From positions 482,070 to 546,069 of the forward strand of contig NZ_BMJC01000004.1 in NCBI RefSeq assembly GCF_014642875.1: 64,000 nucleotides of DNA, read 5' to 3'. Below the pieces are notes generated by a model, which worked only from the letters and a program-made list of their open reading frames with translations, had not been told where the DNA came from and did not search any database. Positions 1 to 8,453 of the stretch are shown one piece after another. Source of the stretch: Puia dinghuensis (GTDB lineage: Bacteria; Bacteroidota; Bacteroidia; Chitinophagales; Chitinophagaceae). The translations under genes and the position numbers were made by a program. The first letter of the stretch is position 1. Every line of letters starts with the position of its first letter.

Positions 1-1371
1 GAGAGCACCCGGGGACCAAAGGTTGCCGTTGGCGATATCAACAACGACGGCTTAAGCGATTTTTATGTTTGCGGCGCCCGTGGCCATACTGGTGCATTGA
101 TGGTGCAAAAGCGGGATGGAAATTTTGAATCGATGGATACGGCTGAATTTTCCAAGTTCCGTTTTTGCGAAGATGTGGACGCCGTCTTTTTTGATGCCAA
201 TGGCGACGGCTTTCAGGATTTGCTTGTTATCAGTGGAGGCAACGAACCTTCTGTCAATTCACCTTTGTTTTTGCAGGACCGTTTGTTTATAAACGATGGC
301 CATGGTCACTTTACCCTTAAACCTGATTTCATGGTGCAGCAGCTGTACAATAAATCATGTGTTGCGGTTGCCGACGTTGACCACGATGGGGATATGGACG
401 TTTTTATCGGTACGCTCGCAAAAACAGAGGGAACTGCTTTTGGCACGCCTATGAACTCTTATTTACTATTGAATGATGGGCATGGGAAATTTGATATAAC
501 CTCCAATAGCATCATCCCGCTCACCCAACTAGGAACCGTTACCAGCGCTCAGTTTGCGGATGTGAATAATGATGGGTGGCCCGATCTGATCGTGACAGGT
601 GAGTGGATGCCCATCAAGGTCTTTATTAATGATCATGGAAAATTTTCCGAGCACGATATACCGAATTCGACAGGCCTTTGGCAAACCGTATTTGCAACGG
701 ATGTAAATGGCGATGGTAAGCCCGATCTGTTAGCTGGCAATTGGGGGCACAATTCCAAACTATGGGCAGGGAAAAACGGGCCGTTGAAATTATATGTCAA
801 AGATTTTGATGGAAACGGGACAGTTGAACAATTGATGTGCTATACCATCGATGGCAAAGAATATACATTCCTGGCTAAAGATGAATTGGAACACGAGATC
901 CCGGTGTTGAAAAAATATTATCTCACCTACAGCGAAGTGGCGGGAAAAGATGTACAGTATGTATTTTATGATCTGTTCAAGAATTATATCGAGCTCAAAG
1001 CAGAAACCCTCACCTCATCCTGTTTTATAAACGATGGGAAAGGAAATTTTACAAGAACAGATTTACCAAATGACTTGCAGCAGGCCCCTGTATTCTCTTT
1101 TGCGCAATTACCCGGCAATAACAATTTTATAAACTACCTGGCAGGCGGAAACTTTTATGGCACCAGGCCCTACGAAGGACGGTATGATGCTTTATGCCCC
1201 ACTTTATTTTCATTTGACAAGAATAGCGCCCGGTTCAGCCAACGCGACATACTCCCCGATGTACACGGGGAGGTACGGGATTTGAAATGGTTGCATACGG
1301 CTAAATACGGGGATATTCTCGTAGCGGCCCGGAATAATGATAGCCTGTTGTTTTTTCAATACAATAAATAG
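1..1371 (+). CDS. FG-GAP/VCBS repeat protein, C-terminal part
   Basis: The reading frame is open from base 1, so the N-terminus lies outside the window; the ATG at 97 is internal. The protein is built of FG-GAP/VCBS (beta-propeller) repeats. Each has the calcium-binding pattern D-x-N/D-x-D-G-x-x-D, for example at the extreme 5' end and around 200, 375, 555 and 710, usually followed by a short N-D-G-x-G-x-F segment. Such proteins are extracellular or surface-bound in Bacteroidota and often sit beside SusC/SusD pairs, as in the CRTAC1/UnbV-like group. It ends 6 nt before the first GH144 gene, which suggests co-transcription. The gene looks more AT-rich by eye than the glycosidase genes behind it. 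Its ligand is unknown, and without the N-terminus a signal peptide cannot be confirmed. Confidence 0.8.
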   Translation, partial: ESTRGPKVAVGDINNDGLSDFYVCGARGHTGALMVQKRDGNFESMDTAEFSKFRFCEDVDAVFFDANGDGFQDLLVISGGNEPSVNSPLFLQDRLFINDGHGHFTLKPDFMVQQLYNKSCVAVADVDHDGDMDVFIGTLAKTEGTAFGTPMNSYLLLNDGHGKFDITSNSIIPLTQLGTVTSAQFADVNNDGWPDLIVTGEWMPIKVFINDHGKFSEHDIPNSTGLWQTVFATDVNGDGKPDLLAGNWGHNSKLWAGKNGPLKLYVKDFDGNGTVEQLMCYTIDGKEYTFLAKDELEHEIPVLKKYYLTYSEVAGKDVQYVFYDLFKNYIELKAETLTSSCFINDGKGNFTRTDLPNDLQQAPVFSFAQLPGNNNFINYLAGGNFYGTRPYEGRYDALCPTLFSFDKNSARFSQRDILPDVHGEVRDLKWLHTAKYGDILVAARNNDSLLFFQYNK

Positions 1372-1377
1372 AGGCAT

Positions 1378-3048
1378 ATGAACCGTTTATTTGGGTTTGT
1401 GGCAGTTTTAGCGGCGCTGGCCGCGGGGTGCTCGAAGGGCTCGTCCTCTTCCAATACCGTCACTACCGTGCCGACTGCGTTTAAACTCGTAACCGCCACC
1501 TTGAACGGAAGCCCCCTGGGGTCATCCTCTTTCGGCGTTAGCTTTTCTCCCGTCATCCGATGTTCGTTCACTTCCCCCGTAGACCATAATTCCGTGGTGA
1601 ACGGCATTTTTTTGAAGGACAATTCCGGGGCTGCCGTTACTTTTTCGATCACCTATACGAATAATGACAGCGTTGTGGTCATTCAGCCCGGAGCAGCCTT
1701 GAAACCCCTTACACAATATGGCTTCGGGTTGACTACGAGCCTTCAATCCCAGCAAAAGATATTCCTTCCGACGGAGTCCGATTACCAGCTGATCACGGCT
1801 ATCGACTCCACCGATAAATTCCCGCGCATCTCCGACAGCGCCCTGCTCGATCTTGTACAAAAACAGACGCTGGCCTATTTCTGGGATTTCGGCCATCCCG
1901 TTTCCGGTCTCGCGCGCGAGCGGACCAGCAGCGGCGACATCGTCACCACCGGTGGCAGCGGCTTTGGCATCATGGCCATGCTGGCAGGTATCCAGCGAGG
2001 CTTTATCACCCGCGCCCAGGGCTTCGCCAGGATCAGTACCATCGTCTCCTTCCTGACGAACAATTGTACCCGCTATCATGGCGCCTTTTCCCACTGGATC
2101 AATGGGGCCACCGGCGCCACTGTCCCCTTTAGCACCCATGACGACGGCGGAGACATCGTCGAAACCTCCTATCTCATGCAGGGCCTCCTCTGCGCCCGGC
2201 AATATTTCAATAGTACCACCGACTCAGGCGAGATCAAACTGCGTACGGCAATAAACACTCTCTACACCGCTGTCGACTACAACTGGTACCGGCAAGCCGG
2301 CCAGAATGTGCTGTACTGGAACTGGAGCCCCGACTATGGCTGGGCTATTAATTTTCCTGTCAGCGGCTGGAATGAGGCCCTCATCACCTATGTGCTGGCG
2401 GCCAGCGCTCCAACGAACCCCATTCCGAAGGTTGTGTACGACAACGGCTGGGCGCGAAATGCCGCCATGGTCAACGGCAAGACTTTTTACGGGATAACCC
2501 TTCCTCTGGGCCCAGACGAGGGCGGTCCGCTTTTCTTCGCCCATTATTCCTTTCTTGGTATGGACCCACGCGGTCTGCAGGATGCTTATGCCAATTATTA
2601 CACCCAGGATACGGCGCATGCCCGGATCAATTACCTTTATTGTGTTAGCAACCCCAAGAGTTTTTATGGCTACAGCACGCTCTGCTGGGGACTTACGGCC
2701 AGCGACGAACCCGGCGGCTATAGTGCGCATGCTCCCGACAATGATGACGGGGTCATTACACCAACCGCGGCGATAGCTTCTCTTCCCTATACCCCCACGG
2801 AGTCGATGAATGCCCTTCGGTTCTTTTATTACACCCTTGGCGACAAATGCTGGGGGCAATATGGATTCACCGACGCTTTCAGCCTAAGCAAACTCTGGTT
2901 CGACAACGACCGGCTGGCCATCGACCAGGGCCCGGAGATCGTCATGATCGAGAACTATCGCAGCGGCTTACTCTGGAATCTGTTCATGAGCTGTCCCGAA
3001 GTACAACAAGGAATGAAAAACCTGGGCTTTACGAGTCCGCATTTCTAA
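1378..3048 (+). CDS. GH144-type glucanase, lipoprotein with Ig-like domain
   Basis: A 556-residue protein. The N-terminus is a lipoprotein signal ending in the lipobox L-A-A-G-C (Cys18) and followed by a Ser-rich linker, so it should be anchored to the outer membrane. Residues about 35-130 look like a bacterial Ig-like domain. From about 150 to the end it is a glucoamylase-like (alpha/alpha)6 domain of the GH144 type, starting with the S-D-S-A-L-L-D motif and a Y-F-W-D-F-x-H-P-V-S-G block shared with the next two genes. GH144 enzymes are endo-beta-1,2-glucanases that release sophoro-oligosaccharides. The substrate is inferred from the family; the broader PF10091 group includes proteins of unknown activity. 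This is the only one of the three paralogues with an extra N-terminal domain and a lipid anchor. Confidence 0.82.
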   Translation: MNRLFGFVAVLAALAAGCSKGSSSSNTVTTVPTAFKLVTATLNGSPLGSSSFGVSFSPVIRCSFTSPVDHNSVVNGIFLKDNSGAAVTFSITYTNNDSVVVIQPGAALKPLTQYGFGLTTSLQSQQKIFLPTESDYQLITAIDSTDKFPRISDSALLDLVQKQTLAYFWDFGHPVSGLARERTSSGDIVTTGGSGFGIMAMLAGIQRGFITRAQGFARISTIVSFLTNNCTRYHGAFSHWINGATGATVPFSTHDDGGDIVETSYLMQGLLCARQYFNSTTDSGEIKLRTAINTLYTAVDYNWYRQAGQNVLYWNWSPDYGWAINFPVSGWNEALITYVLAASAPTNPIPKVVYDNGWARNAAMVNGKTFYGITLPLGPDEGGPLFFAHYSFLGMDPRGLQDAYANYYTQDTAHARINYLYCVSNPKSFYGYSTLCWGLTASDEPGGYSAHAPDNDDGVITPTAAIASLPYTPTESMNALRFFYYTLGDKCWGQYGFTDAFSLSKLWFDNDRLAIDQGPEIVMIENYRSGLLWNLFMSCPEVQQGMKNLGFTSPHF

Positions 3049-3050
3049 TA

Positions 3051-4361
3051 ATGATGAGAACACTGTTCATTGCATTGATCACCCTTTTCGCCTTCATCCC
3101 ATCGCAGGCGCAGACCCGCCCGAAAAACCTCAGCGACAGCGCCCTGCTCGATCTCACCGAAAAGCAGACTTTCCGCTATTTCTGGGACTTTGCCCACCCC
3201 GTCAGTGGCATGGCGCGGGAACGGAGCAATGAGGCCTTTGACTATGGCGACGAAGTCGTTACCACCGGCGGTACGGGCTTTGGCGTCATGGCCATCATCG
3301 CCGCAACGGACAGGAAGTATATCGGCCGCGACACCGCCGCAAAATTCCTCCTGAAGATGGTCAACTTCCTGTCAAAGGCCAACTCCTACCACGGCGTCTT
3401 CCCCCACTGGATGGATGGAGCGACAGGTAAGACTATCCCCTTCAGCCGGAAAGACGACGGCGCCGATCTCGTCGAGACATCCTATCTTTTTCAGGGCCTC
3501 CTTTGCGCCCGCCAATATTTCAACGGCGACAACCCGGTCGAACACAGCCTCCGTAATCGCATCAATTCGCTTTGGAACGACATCGAATGGAACTGGTTCA
3601 CCCGCGACGGCCAGGAAGTGCTCTACTGGCATTGGAGTCCGAATAATGGCTGGGCCATGAACTTCCCCGTCCGTGGTTTCAACGAATGCCTGATCTTATA
3701 TATACTGGCCGCCTCGGGACAACACTATCCCGTGTCCGCAGCCGTCTACCATCGGGGCTGGGTGCAAAGCGATTTCTTTAAGAACGGCAGGACCTTCTAT
3801 GGCTACACTCTGCCGCTAGGCTTTGACTATGGTGGGCCGCTGTTCTTCTCTCAATATTCATTTCTCGGCCTCGATCCACATGGACTAAAAGATCGATATG
3901 CTGATTACTGGGAACAAAACCAGCATCACACGCTTATCAACTATGCCTATTGTGTCGACAACCCCAAAAAATTCAAAGGCTATGGAGAAAATTGCTGGGG
4001 ATTGACGGCCAGCGACACCTATGACGGCTACAACGCGCAATCTCCAACAAATGATCGGGGGACTATCACACCGACCGCCGCCTTGTCGGCCTTCCCCTAT
4101 GCTCCCGATAAATCCATGAAAGCGCTGCGCCATTTTTATGATGACCTCGGCGGCAAGATATGGGGACAGTATGGGTTTACCGACGCTTTCAACGAAACGA
4201 AAGACTGGTACGCATCGTCCTACCTCGCTATCGACGAAGGCCCCATCGTAGCGATGATCGAGAATTATCGTAGCGGTCTGCTCTGGCGGCTGTTTATGAG
4301 CTGCCCTGAAGTACAAGGTGGATTAACAAAACTGGGTTTCCAAAGCCCGTGGATCAAATAA
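3051..4361 (+). CDS. GH144-type glucanase, second paralogue
   Basis: A 436-residue protein starting at the ATG at 3051, two bases after the previous stop. An in-frame upstream extension exists but would overlap the previous gene and lacks a signal peptide, whereas this start gives a clean one ending S-Q-A-Q. The mature protein is one GH144 / glucoamylase-like domain with the same landmark blocks as its neighbours: S-D-S-A-L-L-D, Y-F-W-D-F-A-H-P-V-S-G, D-D-G-A-D-L-V-E-T-S-Y and a C-terminal N-Y-R-S-G-L-L-W. It is likely a periplasmic or secreted endo-beta-1,2-glucanase acting with the lipoprotein paralogue. Tight spacing on both sides indicates translation from one polycistronic message. Confidence 0.82.
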   Translation: MMRTLFIALITLFAFIPSQAQTRPKNLSDSALLDLTEKQTFRYFWDFAHPVSGMARERSNEAFDYGDEVVTTGGTGFGVMAIIAATDRKYIGRDTAAKFLLKMVNFLSKANSYHGVFPHWMDGATGKTIPFSRKDDGADLVETSYLFQGLLCARQYFNGDNPVEHSLRNRINSLWNDIEWNWFTRDGQEVLYWHWSPNNGWAMNFPVRGFNECLILYILAASGQHYPVSAAVYHRGWVQSDFFKNGRTFYGYTLPLGFDYGGPLFFSQYSFLGLDPHGLKDRYADYWEQNQHHTLINYAYCVDNPKKFKGYGENCWGLTASDTYDGYNAQSPTNDRGTITPTAALSAFPYAPDKSMKALRHFYDDLGGKIWGQYGFTDAFNETKDWYASSYLAIDEGPIVAMIENYRSGLLWRLFMSCPEVQGGLTKLGFQSPWIK

Positions 4362-4366
4362 CAATT

Positions 4367-5758
4367 ATGAGAAAAACGCTTATCGTCGTGCTTTGCGGCG
4401 CCACCCTGGTTGCCCGGTCACAAACTACCATCGCGCCCGTGGGGGTGATCAAAGGGCTCTCCGACTCCGCCCTGCTCGATGTGGTGCAGCGGCAAACCTT
4501 CCGCTATTTCTGGGACTTTGCCCACCCGGTGAGCGGTCTTGCCCGGGAAAGGGATAACACCGTCAAGGCAGAATATTATTGGGATTATATCAACGAAGCA
4601 GATGGCGACCCCAATTTCAGCAGGCACACGTTTGGTCCTGAAGCCTGCGCCATCGGCGGCACCGGCTTTGGAATTCTTTCCACCATCGTCGCTGTCCAGC
4701 GCCACTGGATCGGCCGGGACACCGCCCTGCGGAGACTCGTAAAGATCGTCGATTTCCTGACAAAGGCCGATTGCTATCATGGCATCTACCCGCATTTTAT
4801 GAATGGCGCCACCGGCAAGACCATCCCATTCGGCCGCCTTGACGACGGAGCCGACATCGTCGAGACCTCTTACCTGATGATGGGATTACTTTGCGCCAGG
4901 GAGTATTTCGCCGGCAATCCCCCTCTCGAAATCTATTTCCGCAACCGCGTGACGGCCATGTGGCAATACGCCGACTGGAACTGGCATAGCAAGGGTGACA
5001 ACAAGCACCTCTACTGGCATTGGAGCCCTGCCAACGATTTCGATATGAACTTCCCCATCTATGGATGGAACGAAGCCCTCATCACCTATATTCTATCCGC
5101 CGCATCTTCTACCCACCCGATCTCCAAAGAGCTGTATGAAAATTCCTGGGTCCACAGCGCTTCCTGGCGCAATGGAAAAAGCTACTACGGCATTACCCTG
5201 CCATTAGGTAACTTTGACTATGGCGGACCGCTGTTCTTCGAGCAGTATACCTTTATGGGGATCGATCCCAACGGGCTAAAGGATGACCAAGGCATCGATT
5301 ATGCAGAACAAACAAAGGCGCATACCCTGATCAACCGGGCGTACTGCATCGACAACCCGAAGAAGTTCAAGGGCTACGGCGCCAACTGCTGGGGACTCAC
5401 GGCCGGGGACAGCTACATTGGCTATGTCGCGCATTGCCCCCAGGACGATCGGAGCGTCATCCAGCCGACTGCCGCCCTGTCCAGCTTCCCCTATACCCCG
5501 GAATTCAGTATGCAGGCCCTGAAGCATTTTTATTACGACCTGGGGGATAAGCTATGGGGCCCCTATGGCTTCGCAGACGGGTTCAGCGAGACCCGCAACT
5601 GGTACGCCAAGACCCATCTGGCCATCGACGAAGGACCCGTCGTCGTCATGATAGAAAATTACCGGAGCGGCCTTATCTGGAATTTGTTCATGCAAATCCC
5701 GGATGTACAGCGGGGATTGCATAACTTAGGCTTCACCTCACTTCATTTAAAAAACTAA
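4367..5758 (+). CDS. GH144-type glucanase, third paralogue
   Basis: A 463-residue protein. I chose the ATG at 4367, which begins a typical signal peptide. The GTG at 4349 is in frame but lies inside the previous gene. The catalytic domain matches the two upstream paralogues in order and motifs, but carries an insertion after the A-R-E-R block (roughly residues 60-85, with Y-Y-W-D-Y) that the others lack. This could alter the substrate cleft. The proposed role is endo-hydrolysis of beta-1,2-glucan or a related glucan in the envelope. It is followed after only 4 nt by the dioxygenase gene, so the whole run from 1378 is probably one operon. Substrate assignment rests on the family only. Confidence 0.82.
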   Translation: MRKTLIVVLCGATLVARSQTTIAPVGVIKGLSDSALLDVVQRQTFRYFWDFAHPVSGLARERDNTVKAEYYWDYINEADGDPNFSRHTFGPEACAIGGTGFGILSTIVAVQRHWIGRDTALRRLVKIVDFLTKADCYHGIYPHFMNGATGKTIPFGRLDDGADIVETSYLMMGLLCAREYFAGNPPLEIYFRNRVTAMWQYADWNWHSKGDNKHLYWHWSPANDFDMNFPIYGWNEALITYILSAASSTHPISKELYENSWVHSASWRNGKSYYGITLPLGNFDYGGPLFFEQYTFMGIDPNGLKDDQGIDYAEQTKAHTLINRAYCIDNPKKFKGYGANCWGLTAGDSYIGYVAHCPQDDRSVIQPTAALSSFPYTPEFSMQALKHFYYDLGDKLWGPYGFADGFSETRNWYAKTHLAIDEGPVVVMIENYRSGLIWNLFMQIPDVQRGLHNLGFTSLHLKN

Positions 5759-5762
5759 TAGT

Positions 5763-6590
5763 ATGATCGACTTTCGTATATCATCCCAAGAATTAGGCAA
5801 TTTCCTTCGGGACGGCTACGTCATCGTGAAGAACTTTCTGTCAGGCGCCGAAGTCGAAAAGTTATATGCAATAGCCATCGGTGACGATCTCCTGCAAAAA
5901 CATGCTTTCGATCTCAACGACCAGTCCGGCAAGAAGACGAAGCTTACACTCTGGTACAATCCGGGGGACGACGCCTATGGATTGCTCACCCGCAGCAGGC
6001 GGATGGTGGAATCGGTAGAAATGCTGATGGACGGCGACACTCCCATATGTCATTTTCACAGTAAGCTGATGCAGAAGGAACCGAAGGTAGGCGGAGCCTG
6101 GGAATGGCACCAGGATTTCGGGTACTGGTATAAGAACGAGTTCCTGTTTCCGGATGAGATGGTTTCCGTCATGGTGGCTATCACGAAGGCTACCAGGGAG
6201 AACGGCTGTCTGCAAGTGATAAAGGGCTCGCATAAGATGGGGCGCATCGAGCATGGATTTGCAGGAGAACAGGTCGGCGCCTCCCAGCACTATGTCGATC
6301 TGGCGCTCAAGACCCTGCCGATAGTATATGTGGAGCTGGAGCCGGGCGACGCCCTCTTCTTCCATAGCAACCTGCTGCACAGGTCGGAAGCCAATCTTTC
6401 CGACACGGCGAGATGGTCTCTCATCTCCGTCTACAACCGGCAGCGGAATATCGGGTACAATGAACCTAATGGCTCCCATACCGTTCCCGTTCGTATCGTG
6501 CCGGACGATGCCCTGATGAAATGGGCTGCCACCGGCGTAACGGAGAGTGCCGGATTCCTGAATAAAGACAAGGACGAAGCATTGAAATAA
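5763..6590 (+). CDS. PhyH-family Fe(II)/2-oxoglutarate dioxygenase
   Basis: A 275-residue protein of the phytanoyl-CoA dioxygenase (PhyH) family. The metal-binding facial triad is visible as His116 and Asp118 in the W-H-Q-D-F context and a distal His206 in S-N-L-L-H-R-S. An Arg shortly after it (in T-A-R-W-S) suits 2-oxoglutarate binding. There is no signal peptide, so it should be cytoplasmic, unlike the exported glycosidases around it. Such enzymes hydroxylate small molecules or lipids; the substrate here cannot be read from sequence. It starts 4 nt after the third GH144 gene and ends 6 nt before the GH43 gene, so it appears to be a true member of the operon. Confidence 0.8.
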   Translation: MIDFRISSQELGNFLRDGYVIVKNFLSGAEVEKLYAIAIGDDLLQKHAFDLNDQSGKKTKLTLWYNPGDDAYGLLTRSRRMVESVEMLMDGDTPICHFHSKLMQKEPKVGGAWEWHQDFGYWYKNEFLFPDEMVSVMVAITKATRENGCLQVIKGSHKMGRIEHGFAGEQVGASQHYVDLALKTLPIVYVELEPGDALFFHSNLLHRSEANLSDTARWSLISVYNRQRNIGYNEPNGSHTVPVRIVPDDALMKWAATGVTESAGFLNKDKDEALK

Positions 6591-6596
6591 TCCCCG

Positions 6597-8321
6597 ATGA
6601 GAAGACCCTTTTATTGGCTCCTTGCTGCGCTGCTGCTGGCCGCTAACGCCCGGGCCCAGCAAAAAACCTATTGCAACCCTATCAATATCGACTACGGCTA
6701 TACCCCGATACCCGACTTCAGTCAATGGGGCCGCCACCGGGCGACGGCCGATCCGGTGATCGTCAACTATAAAGGGGATTACTATCTTTTCAGCACCAAT
6801 CAATGGGGCTACTGGTGGAGTCACGATCGGGCCGACTGGCATTTTATATCCCGAAGATTCCTGCGGCCCTGGAACTCAGGCTATGATGAACTCTGTGCCC
6901 CGGCCGTGGGTATTCTCGGCGACACGATGATCGTCTTTGGGTCTACCTATACCCGCAAATTTACGGTCTGGATGAGCACCGACCCGAAGGGTGATCGGTG
7001 GAAGCCCCTGGTCGATTCCTTTGACATCGGCGGCTGGGACCCGGCCTTCTTTACCGATGATGACGGAAAGCTGTATATGTACAACGGCAGCAGCAATGCC
7101 TATCCGCTGTATGGCATCGAGCTCGATCGCGCCACCCTCCGCCCCATCGGCACCCGAAAGGAGACATACCTTCTGCAGCCCTGGCGGTTTGGCTGGCAGC
7201 GGTTTGGGGAATATCTGGACAACACCTTTTTAGACCCCTTCATCGAAGGGTCGTGGATGACAAAACACGGCGGGAAATACTATCTGCAATACGGCGCGCC
7301 GGGCACCGAGTTCAGCGGTTATGCGGATGGGGTAGTGGTGGGCGACGGGCCACTTGGTCCCTTCGATAAGCCCCAGTCGGACCCCTTCTCCTTCCATCCC
7401 GGCGGCTTCGCAAGAGGAGCAGGACACGGCAGCACTTTTATGGACAACGCCGGCAACTATTGGCATATCTCCACCATCGCTATCGGCGTAAAAAACAGCT
7501 TCGAACGACGCCTGGGCATCTGGCCGGCAGGTTTCGATAAGGACGGGGTGATGTATATGGATGCGGCCTTTGGCGACTACCCGCATGAACTTTCTGGCGG
7601 CGCCTTCACCGGCTGGATGTTGCTGAACTATAAGAAACCTGTAACAGTGTCCTCCACGCTGGGCTCCGGCCACCCTGCCAACGATGCGGTGGATGAGGAT
7701 ATCAAGACCTACTGGAGCGCGGCTACCGGCAATCCCGGCGAATGGATACAATCCGATCTCGGCAACATTTCTACGGTCAACGCGATCCAGATCAACTACG
7801 CCGACCAGGATGCTGCCTTCCTCGGAAAGCAGACCGGCATCTATCACCAGTACCGCCTGCTCGCATCATCCGACGGAAAAAAGTGGACCACCCTCATCGA
7901 CAAGAGCCATAATCAAACCGATGTTCCCCACGACTATGTCGAGCTCCCCGTCCCGGTGAAGACCCGCTTTATCCGGCTGGAAAATCTGCATATGCCTACG
8001 GGAAAATTCGCCATCAGCGGACTGCGCGTCTTTGGCAACGGCGGCGGAGAACGGCCTGATTCCGTGAAGCAGCTCATCGTGCTGCGCACTGAAAAAGACA
8101 AGCGAAGCGCCTGGATCAAGTGGCAGCCGGTGGACAACGCCTGTGGCTACAACATTTATTTCGGCACCGACCCAAACAAGCTCTACAACAGCATTATGGT
8201 TTATGACGCCAACGACTATTGGTTCAAGGTGATGGACAACAAAAAAATATATTATTTTTCTATAGTATCCTTCAGCGAAAACGGTGTCTCACCAGGGACG
8301 GCCGTCATCAGGGTCGAGTAA
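6597..8321 (+). CDS. GH43-family glycosidase with discoidin domain
   Basis: A 574-residue exported protein with a signal peptide ending A-R-A-Q. The first ~340 residues form a five-bladed GH43 propeller. The three expected acidic residues are present: Asp52 in A-D-P-V (general base), Asp148 in W-D-P-A-F (pKa modulator) and Glu217 in I-E-G-S-W (general acid). Residues about 345-480 look like an F5/8 type C (discoidin, CBM32-like) carbohydrate-binding domain, and the last ~85 residues are fibronectin III-like. GH43 enzymes usually attack arabinosides, xylosides or galactosides, so this one may remove side chains or act on a different glycan from the GH144 enzymes. It ends the tightly spaced part of the operon; a 132-bp gap with a hairpin follows. 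Confidence 0.8.
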   Translation: MRRPFYWLLAALLLAANARAQQKTYCNPINIDYGYTPIPDFSQWGRHRATADPVIVNYKGDYYLFSTNQWGYWWSHDRADWHFISRRFLRPWNSGYDELCAPAVGILGDTMIVFGSTYTRKFTVWMSTDPKGDRWKPLVDSFDIGGWDPAFFTDDDGKLYMYNGSSNAYPLYGIELDRATLRPIGTRKETYLLQPWRFGWQRFGEYLDNTFLDPFIEGSWMTKHGGKYYLQYGAPGTEFSGYADGVVVGDGPLGPFDKPQSDPFSFHPGGFARGAGHGSTFMDNAGNYWHISTIAIGVKNSFERRLGIWPAGFDKDGVMYMDAAFGDYPHELSGGAFTGWMLLNYKKPVTVSSTLGSGHPANDAVDEDIKTYWSAATGNPGEWIQSDLGNISTVNAIQINYADQDAAFLGKQTGIYHQYRLLASSDGKKWTTLIDKSHNQTDVPHDYVELPVPVKTRFIRLENLHMPTGKFAISGLRVFGNGGGERPDSVKQLIVLRTEKDKRSAWIKWQPVDNACGYNIYFGTDPNKLYNSIMVYDANDYWFKVMDNKKIYYFSIVSFSENGVSPGTAVIRVE

Positions 8322-8365
8322 CCGGAGCCGACAGAGGAGGCTCGACCGAAGGTCAGACATAAGCG

Positions 8366-8413
8366 ATGTGCGGGAACTGGCCAAATTTTAGGGGTAGGCC
8401 AGTTCGCGCACAT
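8366..8413 (+). promoter_or_regulatory. Long inverted repeat between GH43 and first GH3 gene
   Basis: Two 17-nt arms (8366-8382 and 8397-8413) are reverse complements with a single mismatch, separated by a 14-nt AT-rich loop. It lies 44 nt after the GH43 stop and about 40 nt before the GH3 start. No T-run follows, so a standard intrinsic terminator is unlikely. It could be a transcript-stabilising or processing hairpin, or a regulator site. Confidence 0.55.
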
Positions 8414-8453
8414 TATTGGAAACACGACACTCACGATAAACGATTATTCAAAC

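Noticed and set aside
2847-3050. Longer N-terminus for the second GH144 protein
   Set aside because: It would overlap the first GH144 gene by about 200 nt and bury the signal peptide. ATG 3051 is the better start.
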